Origin: Pseudoramibacter sp.
Lineage (GTDB): Bacteria > Bacillota > Clostridia > Eubacteriales > Eubacteriaceae
Direction of reading: 5' to 3'
Assembly: GCF_022484225.1 (NCBI RefSeq)
Contig: NZ_JAKVLT010000001.1
Location: 806,001 to 870,000 of the forward strand
DNA length: 64,000 nucleotides
How positions within the stretch are numbered: the first letter of the stretch is position 1; every line of letters starts with the position of its first letter. The translations under genes were made by a program, and so were the position numbers. This document shows, piece by piece, positions 43,307-51,258 of the stretch. Under the pieces are notes generated by a model that worked only from the letters and a program-made list of their open reading frames with translations, made no database searches and was not told the origin of the DNA.

Positions 43307-43335
43307 AAAAGGCCTTCTTAACAAGGCCTTTTTTA
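43307..43335 (+). terminator. Terminator after the second AGCS gene
   Basis: AAAAGGCCTT and AAGGCCTTTTTT around CTTAAC. Confidence 0.9.
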
Positions 43336-43400
43336 ATTAAAATGATTTCATGTATAATGTGATTATAATATCTTGTCATTTATTTGGGGGAGGATAAAGG

Positions 43401-44771
43401 ATGAGTACACTGGAACTCGATTTAAATACCAAAGCACAGCAGAAGCTGGTGATGACGCCGAAAATGCAGCTGGCGATCCGCGTGCTCAACATGAACAGCC
43501 TGGAGATTAAGGATTTTGTGTCTGCCCAGGTGATGGAGAATCCGATGCTGGAAATTGAAAAGGGAGAATCAGCACCGGATGAAGAGCATCGGGAAATTGA
43601 CTGGCAGAGTTATTTGAAAGAGCTGGACAAAACCCCGGCGGAGCAGACAGCCTACGACAAAGACGCCGAGGTCTGGAACCCGGAGCCCCACCGCAAAAAC
43701 AACGAGACCCTCGAATCTCATCTAATGCTGCAGATGCACCTGCGAGGGGATATCGACGAGGCCGTGGGCGCCTACATCGTCGGCTGCATTGACAGTGACG
43801 GCTATTTATTCATGGACGAGGCCGCGGCGGCGGAAGCCCTCGGCGTTTCATCCCAGGAGATCGAGCGGAGCATCGCCGTCATTCAAACCTTCGATCCCAT
43901 TGGTGTCGGGGCCCGGAACATCGGGGAGTGTCTGAGCATCCAACTGAAGGCCCTCGGCCAGTGGAGCGAAGACCGGCAGATGCTGTTAGATCAGTATCTT
44001 CTGCCCATTGCCAATCAGGAATTTAAAAAAGTTGCTGCGGCGACAGGGGTTTCCACAGCTCATCTTGCGGCTTTTAAGATGCAGCTGACAGAGCTCAATC
44101 CCCGTCCCGGGGCGGTCTTTGAAGAAGATGAGCCGACGGAATACATCATGCCCGACGGCAGCATCGTCAACGTCGACGGCAGGCTTGTGGTGCACATCAA
44201 TGAAATCGGTGCGCCGAAACTGACGATAAGTGCCCTATATCGCCGCATGCTGGCGCATCCGGACTGCGAAAAGACCCAAGACTATCTGGAAGCCTGTCTG
44301 GAAAAGGCGCGCTTTGTGATCAACTGCATCGAGATGAGAAGGGAGACGATCCGCAAGATTCTGACGGTAATTGCCGAACACCAGGCCGATTATTTTTACA
44401 GCCGCTCGCCGTATTTAAAGCCCATGACCCAGAGCACCGTAGCCGAGATGGCCGGGGTTCACGAATCGACGGTCAGCCGCGCCATTAACGGTAAATACGT
44501 GCGCACACCCCGGGGAACTTTTGCGATTAAAGATCTCTTCACCCACAGGGTGGTGTCGGAGGCAACAGGAGCGGAGATTTCCGTCGACTGTATCAAAAAC
44601 GAGATCCGGCAGTATATTCAGGATGAAGATCCGGCTCATCCCTTAAGCGATCAGGCCATTTCAGATTTGTTCGCCGAAAAGAACGTCTCCATTGCCCGCA
44701 GAACCGTCGCCAAATACCGCAAGGCGTTGGGTTTTCCCAATGCGTCTAAGCGGCGCTGTGCGGCGCGCTGA
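43401..44771 (+). CDS. rpoN: RNA polymerase sigma-54 factor
   Basis: The 456-residue protein has all three regions of sigma-54. The Gln-rich N-terminal activator-contact region is LDLNTKAQQKLVMTPKMQLAI. The core-binding region follows at about 90-280. The DNA-binding domain has an HTH (TVAEMAGVHESTVSRAINGKY) and the RpoN box ARRTVAKYRKALGFPNASKR, which reads the -24 element. GGGGGAGG precedes the start. It is encoded next to genes carrying sigma-54 promoters and 8 kb from a cognate activator. Confidence 0.97.
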   Translation: MSTLELDLNTKAQQKLVMTPKMQLAIRVLNMNSLEIKDFVSAQVMENPMLEIEKGESAPDEEHREIDWQSYLKELDKTPAEQTAYDKDAEVWNPEPHRKNNETLESHLMLQMHLRGDIDEAVGAYIVGCIDSDGYLFMDEAAAAEALGVSSQEIERSIAVIQTFDPIGVGARNIGECLSIQLKALGQWSEDRQMLLDQYLLPIANQEFKKVAAATGVSTAHLAAFKMQLTELNPRPGAVFEEDEPTEYIMPDGSIVNVDGRLVVHINEIGAPKLTISALYRRMLAHPDCEKTQDYLEACLEKARFVINCIEMRRETIRKILTVIAEHQADYFYSRSPYLKPMTQSTVAEMAGVHESTVSRAINGKYVRTPRGTFAIKDLFTHRVVSEATGAEISVDCIKNEIRQYIQDEDPAHPLSDQAISDLFAEKNVSIARRTVAKYRKALGFPNASKRRCAAR

Positions 44772-44777
44772 GCCATT

Positions 44778-44812
44778 AAAAAAGGAACCGCATTTCTGCA
44801 GTTCCTTTTTTT
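44778..44812. terminator. Terminator between rpoN and the glycyl radical enzyme gene
   Basis: AAAAAAGGAAC pairs with GTTCCTTTTTTT; A-rich on one side and T-rich on the other, so it may serve both convergent genes. Confidence 0.85.
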
Positions 44813-44839
44813 GTGAGATATAAGGATGAGAGATCACAA

Positions 44840-47218
44840 TTACCAGTTTTCAATTTCCGTTCTCTGGATGATGTCGTCCTGGATGTCTTTGCCCAGTTCG
44901 ACAAAAAAGGCGGTGTACCCGGCGACACGGACCAGCAGGTCCTTGTGTTGTTTCGGATGTTCCTGGGCGTCGATCAGCACATCTTTGTTGATGATGTTGT
45001 ACTGGGTGTGGTAGATGTCGAGGGAACATTGGGTCTTTAACAGATAGCACATGTTGTTCAGGCCTTTTTCCCCTTCGAGCATCTTCGGATCGATCTTCAA
45101 GTTCATCTGAGTGCCCTGGGTAAAGCGGGAGTGGGGCAGGTGCGAGACGGATTTGAGCAGGGCTGTCGCACCTTTGATGTCGGTGCCGCCGGTGGCGCCG
45201 ATGCCGTCTGCGAGAGGCGCCCAGGCATAGCGTCCGGACGGGAGAGCGCCGACGGATTTGCCAATGGGCACATTGCCGGAAACCGGCAGCATGCCGGCGG
45301 TCAGATGGCCGAATTTGGAATTGTGGGCTTCGATTTCGTCAACCAGATAGTTGTAGATGTGGCCCACACAGAAGTCCGCTTTCGGATCGTCGTTGCCGTA
45401 TTTCGGCGCGTCTATGCACATCTGGTGGATGTCGCCGTAGCCGACGAAGTTAGCGTCAAGGGCTTTGCACAATTCGTCCATGGTGACTTTCTTTTCGTCA
45501 TAGACGAGGTATTTCACATCTGCCACAGAGTTGATGATATCGGCCTGGCCGATGATGTTGACGCCGTTGCCGACGTTGTATTTGGCGCCGCCGTTGGCGT
45601 AGTCTTTGCCAACTTCCATGCAGTGGGGGTAGGTCAGAGACAGGGCCGGCACCGGACGGTAGCGTTCGGACAGATAGTCGAGATAGGAGTTCATGGTGGC
45701 CATGACATCGACGAAGTAAGCGATCTGTTTTTGAACCGCTTCGTAGAACTCGTCGAAGGTCTTGAAGGTGCGGGGGTCGCCGGTCTGGATGGAGACTTGT
45801 TTGCCGGTTTTGCGGCTCTTCCCGTTGTTCATGACCATGTCGACCACGCCGCCCATGCTGATTTCACCGATGTCAGTGTAGGATTTCAGACGGCCTTCGA
45901 GGTTCGTTTCGACGCAGCCGCAGGGGGTCCAGTCCCAAGCTTCGGACAGCGGAATACCTTTGTTCTGAAGCATCTGAATACCGCATTCGTCGTCGTAGAC
46001 CGCGGGCATGGTGCGGCCCATGCGGATGCATTCCGCCGCTTTGCGCAAGAAGCTGTCCGGATTTTTGGCCATGTTGTAGCGCACGGTCATGTTCGGTTCC
46101 TTGGTAGCGGCGTCTTCGGTGGCCTGGATGGTCATGTAGGACAGTTCGTTGACAGCGTCATCTCCGTATTTGTCGATCCCGCCGGCGCAGACCTGGACGG
46201 TCATGTTGTAGCCTGCGGAGAACTGGGCGCTTTCACCGTCCTGGAACAGGCCCATTTCTGCGATCTTGATCCAGAAGCAGTCCAAAAGTTCCTGAGCGTC
46301 GTCTGGCGTCAGGATGCCGTCTTCAATGTCTTTTCTGTAGTAATCAATGAGATACTGGTCCATGCGGCCGAGGTTGTAAGAAGAAGCATTCTGTTCCATG
46401 AAAATGCAGTATTCATAAGTCAGCATACACTGGAGCGCTTCGTAGAACGTGCGGGGCGGATTTTCCGGCACGTAGCGGTTGATGGCAGCGATCTTTTCCA
46501 GTTCGGCTTTCCGTTTGGGATCGGATTCCTTTACGGCCATATCTTCAGCTAAATCTGCGTGACGGTTTGCGTAGGCGATGATGCCTTCTGCAGCGAGGAT
46601 TTCCGATCGATAGAAGATCTGCTGTTCGAGGACATCTTCGCCCTGGGCGATGTCCAAGGCTGCGAGTTTTTCTTCAGCTTCCTTTTTGATGCCGCCGACA
46701 CCCTTGGCGAGAAGGGTTCTCCAGCCCGGGGTGTTTTCACCGTAGCCGCGGACGAACTTCTTATCGACGTAGAGCATGCCGCCGTCGCGCATGGTGCGGA
46801 CTTTTTCCGGCATCATCGCGTTCCAGCGGTCGAGGACGCATTTGCCGCGCCAGTAAGGGGCGATCTTGTCCATAAAGATTTTTTTGGATTCTTCAGACAG
46901 ATAGAAGGGGTCGTAGGGGCGGGTGCTGATCGTATCGAGTTCGTTTTCGATGACGGAGCAGGCGGAATCCGGATTCAAGATCCCGGCGCGGGGTTTAAAG
47001 GCGACGCCGCCGACGAGGAGTTCATCGTCCTGAATGTAGATTGGTTTCTTTTCGCAGACGTTTTTGTAGCCCGTCGCTTTCTGAATGGCCCAGGGCTGGC
47101 CTTCTGTGGCCTGGAAGCCTTCGGTCATGTAGAGGGCGTCCATGACGTCCATTTCAACGCGCTGATTAAAATAATTGTCACGCAGCCGGTTGATGCGGTC
47201 CATATACGCTTTTGCCAT
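44840..47218 (-). CDS. Glycyl radical enzyme, dehydratase/eliminase type, substrate unassigned
   Basis: The 792-residue length suits the diol-dehydratase/HypD/CutC branch. The thiyl radical site is Cys435 with Glu437 in TPCGCVETNLEGR; the Cys-x-Glu arrangement is that of eliminating enzymes, not pyruvate formate-lyase. The glycyl radical is Gly767 in RVAGYTAFFVELG. The arylacetate-decarboxylase pattern is not apparent. It is not an obvious match to choline lyase, propanediol or glycerol dehydratase, hydroxyproline dehydratase or isethionate lyase from memory. Expected chemistry is removal of water, an amine or another group from a 1,2-substituted substrate to give an aldehyde or imine. It has a sigma-54 promoter and GGGAGG ribosome binding site. 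Confidence 0.93.
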   Translation of the reverse strand: MAKAYMDRINRLRDNYFNQRVEMDVMDALYMTEGFQATEGQPWAIQKATGYKNVCEKKPIYIQDDELLVGGVAFKPRAGILNPDSACSVIENELDTISTRPYDPFYLSEESKKIFMDKIAPYWRGKCVLDRWNAMMPEKVRTMRDGGMLYVDKKFVRGYGENTPGWRTLLAKGVGGIKKEAEEKLAALDIAQGEDVLEQQIFYRSEILAAEGIIAYANRHADLAEDMAVKESDPKRKAELEKIAAINRYVPENPPRTFYEALQCMLTYEYCIFMEQNASSYNLGRMDQYLIDYYRKDIEDGILTPDDAQELLDCFWIKIAEMGLFQDGESAQFSAGYNMTVQVCAGGIDKYGDDAVNELSYMTIQATEDAATKEPNMTVRYNMAKNPDSFLRKAAECIRMGRTMPAVYDDECGIQMLQNKGIPLSEAWDWTPCGCVETNLEGRLKSYTDIGEISMGGVVDMVMNNGKSRKTGKQVSIQTGDPRTFKTFDEFYEAVQKQIAYFVDVMATMNSYLDYLSERYRPVPALSLTYPHCMEVGKDYANGGAKYNVGNGVNIIGQADIINSVADVKYLVYDEKKVTMDELCKALDANFVGYGDIHQMCIDAPKYGNDDPKADFCVGHIYNYLVDEIEAHNSKFGHLTAGMLPVSGNVPIGKSVGALPSGRYAWAPLADGIGATGGTDIKGATALLKSVSHLPHSRFTQGTQMNLKIDPKMLEGEKGLNNMCYLLKTQCSLDIYHTQYNIINKDVLIDAQEHPKQHKDLLVRVAGYTAFFVELGKDIQDDIIQRTEIENW

Positions 47219-47302
47219 TTGTTTTACCTCCCTATTGTAAAAACATGTATTGAATTTAATGTTAAAGTTGGATTGTCCATGTGCTTTTGTCTTATATTTA
47301 AT

Positions 47303-47318
47303 GCAAGTTATGTGCCAA
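47303..47318 (-). promoter_or_regulatory. Sigma-54 (-24/-12) promoter of the glycyl radical enzyme gene
   Basis: Read on the - strand: TGGCAC (47317-47312), ATAAC, TTGC (47306-47303), followed by A. This is an exact match including spacing. Transcription would start near 47291, giving a leader of about 73 bases. Confidence 0.88.
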
Positions 47319-47502
47319 AACAGAGAAAAATTAAATAATAAAATAAAATAATTTTCTGAAATATAGAAAACGATTGTAAAATGAGCCTTTCTCTGTTTCT
47401 TAAAGACTTTCCAAAATACAGAGATATAGAAAATATTTACAGTCCAACAAAAAGGGCAAACAGCAAAAACGCAAAAAGTTATTCAATTTTTAGTCGCTAA
47501 AC

Positions 47503-47516
47503 GCAAAACATTTTGC
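47503..47516 (-). promoter_or_regulatory. Candidate upstream activator site of the glycyl radical enzyme gene
   Basis: GCAAAACATTTTGC is a perfect palindrome of the GCAAA-N4-TTTGC type, about 190 bp upstream of the -24/-12 promoter and just past the purE terminator. Extra GCAAAAA half-sites lie at about 47463-47478. The rest of the 366-base gap (47219-47588) is AT-rich and contains no gene. Confidence 0.65.
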
Positions 47517-47525
47517 AGTTTCGTG

Positions 47526-47556
47526 CAAAAAAAGGCCCCGCTGTCAGAAGCGGGGC
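47526..47556 (-). terminator. Terminator after purE
   Basis: GCCCCGCT (47535-47542) pairs with AGCGGGGC (47549-47556), with T tract on the - strand from the A run at 47527-47533. Confidence 0.9.
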
Positions 47557-47588
47557 AGAATGAAATGTGAATAATAATGATGATGTGC

Positions 47589-48083
47589 TTATTTTGAAAC
47601 TTTGGCCTGAATGGCCTGGTCTTTGGCTTCGACTTGCTTGGCCATGGCTTGCTTCTTCGCTTTGATTTTTTCCCGAAGGTCCGGATATTTGATCGACAGC
47701 ATTTCTGCGGCGAGAATGCCGGCATTCTCAGCGCCGTTGACGCCGACTGTGGCGACAGGCACGCCTGAAGGCATCTGCACGATGGATAATAAAGAATCCA
47801 TGCCGCCTTCAAGGGAGGTCTTGATCGGAATTCCGATGACCGGAAGGGGTGAAACCCCGGCCATAATGCCGCCTAAATGAGCCGCTTTGCCGGCTGCAGT
47901 GATGATCACTTCATATCCGTTTTTTTCAGCGTCTTCTGCAAATTTGACCGCTTTGTGCGGGGTGCGGTGCGCGGAGATAACCTTCGCATCGTAATCGATA
48001 TTGAATTCATCGAGAGCGTTCAGGCATTTCTGAACGACATCAAAATCCGAATCACTTCCCATAATGACTGCTGCTTTTGGCAT
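47589..48083 (-). CDS. purE: N5-carboxyaminoimidazole ribonucleotide mutase (PurE)
   Basis: The 164-residue protein has the PurE signatures GSDSDFD, SAHRTPHK, AAGKAAHLGG and SLLSIVQMPSGVPVATVGV, plus a Lys/Gln/Ala-rich C-terminal extension of about 25 residues. It converts N5-CAIR to CAIR in purine synthesis. It is not next to other pur genes; instead it follows the EutH-like gene by 46 bases in the same direction. A second purE elsewhere or a moonlighting role cannot be judged from this window. AAAGGAG precedes the start. Confidence 0.92.
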   Translation of the reverse strand: MPKAAVIMGSDSDFDVVQKCLNALDEFNIDYDAKVISAHRTPHKAVKFAEDAEKNGYEVIITAAGKAAHLGGIMAGVSPLPVIGIPIKTSLEGGMDSLLSIVQMPSGVPVATVGVNGAENAGILAAEMLSIKYPDLREKIKAKKQAMAKQVEAKDQAIQAKVSK

Positions 48084-48129
48084 AATAAATCTCCTTTATA
48101 TATAAAAATTTGATGAACGCATTAATAAC

Positions 48130-49239
48130 TTATTCCGCGGAAACCGACATGACATCAGCTCGGGGAATTTCTTCCGGCAGGGTTTTGCTCCTCCGACCGA
48201 TGGCGATGGCAATGGCCAGACTGATGAACCCGGTGATGAGCTTGCCGATCATCAGCGGCATAGCGATAGACGGTTTAAACTGCATGGAAAAGGCGAGAAA
48301 GTCGCCGCAGGCAAAACAGGCTGGCGTGAGAAAGGCGACATTGTAGAAACAGCCGCGCACGTCGAGACGGTCGCTGGCAACCATTGACGGAATCGGATTG
48401 GTGGCGCAGATTAAAAAACTGATAACAGACCGGTCATTGACCTTTAAGGTGCGGGCAATTTTGCCGAATGGCTTTTTCAACAGTTTCTGCAATAGGGTCA
48501 TAAAGGGCAGAATGCCCGCCAGAAAGACGCCGATGTTGCAGATGACCGGAAAGATCTCGTTGAGTGGGGTCATTTCTTTGACAATCGTGATGCCGAGGGT
48601 GGACTGCACGGCGTCGATGGTAAAACCGGTGAGGGCAATCGCCGAGATAATAAAAGAAAAGACTTTGAAGACAGTCACGATGTGGTCGCCGCAGAGCTTG
48701 AAGAGGAACAGCAGGAAAAGCGAGAGGATCAGGACTGGCCACGTATTGGCCAGAATCAGAGACAGCTTGAATCCTGCGATGAGCCCGGTGATCACACAGC
48801 CAAAGGGCAATGTGACGAAGCCGATGAGCATGCCCTTAGAGGCTGCCTTCTGGTTGCCGCCCTTTGTGTTTTCAAGGACCAGAGGGATGGTGATCATGAT
48901 GTTGATGCCGAGGAAGGCGCCGACGACCATCCCGTTGTACAAACCGGCAGTTTGACTTACGGCCATGGCTTTGCCGAGGACGGCGCCGCCGCTGTCGCAG
49001 GAAAGCAGCATGCCGGCGAAAAGAGAGGGATCACAGCCGATTTTCAGAAAAAAGGGTGTAATCGCCGGTCCTAAAACGGATTTGATCCACGGGGACAACG
49101 CCATAAATCCGGTCATGAGGAACAGCAGTTCGACGATCGTCGACAGCCCTTCATAGAAAGATTCCCCCAAACCGAGTTTATTGCCGATTAAATAATCGCA
49201 TGCACCGATAATGAAAAATACTGCGGCAATATAGGTCAT
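48130..49239 (-). CDS. eutH: EutH-like ethanolamine/amino-alcohol transporter
   Basis: The 369-residue protein has about eleven membrane segments and EutH family sequences such as DYLIGNKLGLGESFYEGL, GCDPSLFAGMLLSCDSGGAVLG and AFLGINIMITIPLVL. EutH moves ethanolamine across the membrane in eut operons. No ethanolamine ammonia-lyase or microcompartment gene is present here, so the substrate may be a related amino alcohol destined for the glycyl radical enzyme. The start at 49239 follows AAGGAGA; an upstream in-frame start lacks one. Confidence 0.87.
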   Translation of the reverse strand: MTYIAAVFFIIGACDYLIGNKLGLGESFYEGLSTIVELLFLMTGFMALSPWIKSVLGPAITPFFLKIGCDPSLFAGMLLSCDSGGAVLGKAMAVSQTAGLYNGMVVGAFLGINIMITIPLVLENTKGGNQKAASKGMLIGFVTLPFGCVITGLIAGFKLSLILANTWPVLILSLFLLFLFKLCGDHIVTVFKVFSFIISAIALTGFTIDAVQSTLGITIVKEMTPLNEIFPVICNIGVFLAGILPFMTLLQKLLKKPFGKIARTLKVNDRSVISFLICATNPIPSMVASDRLDVRGCFYNVAFLTPACFACGDFLAFSMQFKPSIAMPLMIGKLITGFISLAIAIAIGRRSKTLPEEIPRADVMSVSAE

Positions 49240-49281
49240 GATAATCTCCTTCTTTTTATAAGCAATGTTTTGGTTGACCAA

Positions 49282-49644
49282 TGTTCATTGAATGTAATTT
49301 ATCCTAGCTTACTTTTTTGAATTTTTCAATAATCGAAGGCGCATTGGTGAATAGCAGTCAATTAAATGAGATAATCTGCAAAATAATTTGCGGGGAAAGG
49401 GTCTACAATAGAGTCAGATTAAAGATACGGTCCGAGCTCATTACGGGACGTCAAAACGTTTAAAATAAGCGGTGATAGACGAAATAAGACAAGTATTTAT
49501 GCATCCGGTCTTTTTCAATATTGCCTAATGATTTTAAACCGAACGTCATATAGTGAATCTAAGTCAATGACTTAAGACCACCGGATTAACATTAATCGAA
49601 TCCATTGTGTACTTATTTAACATCATTTTAGGGAGGTAATTAAA
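49282..49644. promoter_or_regulatory. Divergent control region between eutH-like and opine-dehydrogenase-family genes
   Basis: This 360-base region has no gene. At 49377-49392 lies TGCAAAATAATTTGCG, identical to the candidate activator site upstream of the activase operon. At 49558-49577 TCTAAGTCA-A-TGACTTAAGA is a near-perfect palindrome, a separate candidate operator about 75 bases before the opine-dehydrogenase-family start. I found no GG-N10-GC element on either strand and no consensus sigma-70 promoter. Confidence 0.55.
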
Positions 49645-50874
49645 ATGGCAAAGGACATGAGTTATCTGAAGGATAAACCGATCGCAGTGTTAGGCGCTGG
49701 CGGTGTTGGCAAAACCATCGCAGCAGACTGTGCACTCGGCGGCGCAAAAGTTCGTCTGTGGGAACAGCCGGCTTTCGCAAAGAATCTGGAAAACATCGAC
49801 CGAACTGGGATCAAATTGATCGGCAACCAGTTCAGCCGCTACGGTTTTTACCGAGCAGGAACCGGTTATCTTGAACTCGCAACCACCGATCTGGCAGAAG
49901 CAGTTAAGGGCGCCGGCCTGATCATCATTACGACCATCGCTATCGTTCACGAAAAGATTTTCCGTGAATTGATGCCGCTGCTCGAAGACGGCCAGGTCAT
50001 TCACTTGATCCCAGACAACTTGGGAACTTTCGAATTCCACAAAGTTGCCCGTGAATATGGCCTGAAAAAAGACGTGATCGTTGGCGCATGGTACACGTCA
50101 CCATACGGCTCCCGCATCACCAAACGCGGCGGCATCACCCTGAACGAATCCAAAGTTGAATACCGTGTCACCTATATCCGAGGCGCAGCACTGCCGGCAA
50201 CTGATACCGATGACTTCCTGGAAAGCTCCAAATATATTCCGGCATTTGATGCCATCACCCAGGGAGATGGGCCTATTAAAGGCGATACCGTCATCGATGT
50301 TAACTTGTCGAACGTCAACCCGGTTATCCACGTACCTGGAACAGTCCTCGGCGTTTCCACAATGGAAAACTTTGACACCGTTCTCGATCACGATAAAAAA
50401 GACTACTCTTTATACGGTTTCGCACTCTGCCCGTCTATCGCCCGTGTTCAGGTGAAGTTCTGGCATGAAGAAATCGATCTGGCAGAAGCGGTCGGCTGCG
50501 GGATTACACCAGTTCCGGACAAAGACTTCTTCTCCCGCACCACGATGCTCGGGAAAGAATACTATGGCCCTGATTTTGCAGTTCCCTTCGAAGAAAAATA
50601 CGAAAACTTCTACGGCGACGGCCCATTCGATCTTGAAAACCGCTACATCACCGAAGATGTTCCGAACGGCTGCTTCTTCATCCATCAGTTAGGTCAGAAG
50701 TTTGGGGTTAAAACACCGACTGTCGATGCGCTGTGCTTACTTGCCAATGAAATGATCGGCCGCGACCTGATCGCAGACAGCAAATGGACCCTCGAACATC
50801 TTGAAATTGCGCACATGACCAAAGAACAGCTTAACGATTACGTCCGCAACGGCAACTTTATTCCTGCCGAATAA
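49645..50874 (+). CDS. NAD(P)-dependent octopine/opine dehydrogenase-family protein
   Basis: The 409-residue protein has an N-terminal Rossmann domain (IAVLGAGGVGKTIAADCAL; residues about 10-170, including LIPDNLGTFEFHKVA) and a helical octopine/nopaline dehydrogenase C-terminal domain (about 190-400). Enzymes of this fold join or split an amino acid and a 2-oxoacid through an imine with NAD(P)H. Strong GGGAGG precedes the start and the codon choice looks well adapted, which suggests high expression. It ends at a terminator. The true substrate is unknown. Confidence 0.82.
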   Translation: MAKDMSYLKDKPIAVLGAGGVGKTIAADCALGGAKVRLWEQPAFAKNLENIDRTGIKLIGNQFSRYGFYRAGTGYLELATTDLAEAVKGAGLIIITTIAIVHEKIFRELMPLLEDGQVIHLIPDNLGTFEFHKVAREYGLKKDVIVGAWYTSPYGSRITKRGGITLNESKVEYRVTYIRGAALPATDTDDFLESSKYIPAFDAITQGDGPIKGDTVIDVNLSNVNPVIHVPGTVLGVSTMENFDTVLDHDKKDYSLYGFALCPSIARVQVKFWHEEIDLAEAVGCGITPVPDKDFFSRTTMLGKEYYGPDFAVPFEEKYENFYGDGPFDLENRYITEDVPNGCFFIHQLGQKFGVKTPTVDALCLLANEMIGRDLIADSKWTLEHLEIAHMTKEQLNDYVRNGNFIPAE

Positions 50875-50929
50875 ACTCCTCTTTATAAATTTAGCCGAAT
50901 AGATTGTTACATCACATACCCTTATTAAA

Positions 50930-50962
50930 GGCGGCTGCGTCTCAACGGCGCAGTCGTTTTTT
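50930..50962 (+). terminator. Terminator after the opine-dehydrogenase-family gene
   Basis: CGGCTGCG pairs with CGCAGTCG, followed by TTTTTTATT. Confidence 0.82.
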
Positions 50963-51007
50963 ATTGATTGATAAAAATTTTTGAAAATAGAATGGAAAAT
51001 GAGCTAT

Positions 51008-51035
51008 AAAAAAAACCGACGTTTTAAACGTCGGT
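51008..51035 (-). terminator. Terminator after tRNA-Arg
   Basis: ACCGACGTTT and AAACGTCGGT form a perfect stem; the A run at 51008-51014 gives the T tract on the - strand. Confidence 0.85.
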
Positions 51036-51048
51036 TAAAGTTCAAAGA

Positions 51049-51125
51049 TGGTGCGCCAAAAGGGATTCGAACCCCTGCCCTTTCGGTTCGTAGCCGAACG
51101 CTCTATCCAGCTGAGCTATTGGCGC
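51049..51125 (-). tRNA. tRNA-Arg (anticodon ACG)
   Basis: On the - strand the acceptor GCGCCAA pairs with TTGGCGC, the D arm is GCTC..GAGC, the anticodon stem TTCGG/CCGAA encloses loop CTACGAA with anticodon ACG, and the T arm is AGGGG-TTCGAAT-CCCTT. The 3' CCA is encoded (51051-51049). The adenosine at position 34 would need editing to inosine to read CGU, CGC and CGA. Confidence 0.97.
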
Positions 51126-51210
51126 ATGCCTCTTAAAAAAGCTTACTTAATTATTATAACAGTTCGAAAAGAAAAATCAAGGATTATTTGAAAAAAATTA
51201 AATCCAAGTT

Positions 51211-51247
51211 AAAACCCGGCGCTGCCTTTGAGGCAAAGCCGGGTTTT
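51211..51247 (-). terminator. Terminator of the basic-tail membrane protein gene
   Basis: AAAACCCGGC pairs with GCCGGGTTTT, with an inner TGCCT/AGGCA stem. Confidence 0.88.
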
Positions 51248-51258
51248 GTGTTTGGTTT

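Noticed and set aside
45131..46552. A 473-codon open frame antisense to the glycyl radical enzyme gene
   Set aside because: It is rich in Val, Phe, Asp, Gly and His as expected from antisense of a biased gene, and overlaps completely a gene with clear catalytic motifs.
46559..47338. Long open frames on the + strand opposite the glycyl radical enzyme gene
   Set aside because: They mirror codon bias of the real gene, lack ribosome binding sites and resemble no protein family.
49370..49410. TACAAT at 49403 as a sigma-70 promoter of the opine-dehydrogenase-family gene
   Set aside because: No acceptable -35 hexamer lies 16-18 bases upstream and the start codon is about 240 bases away.
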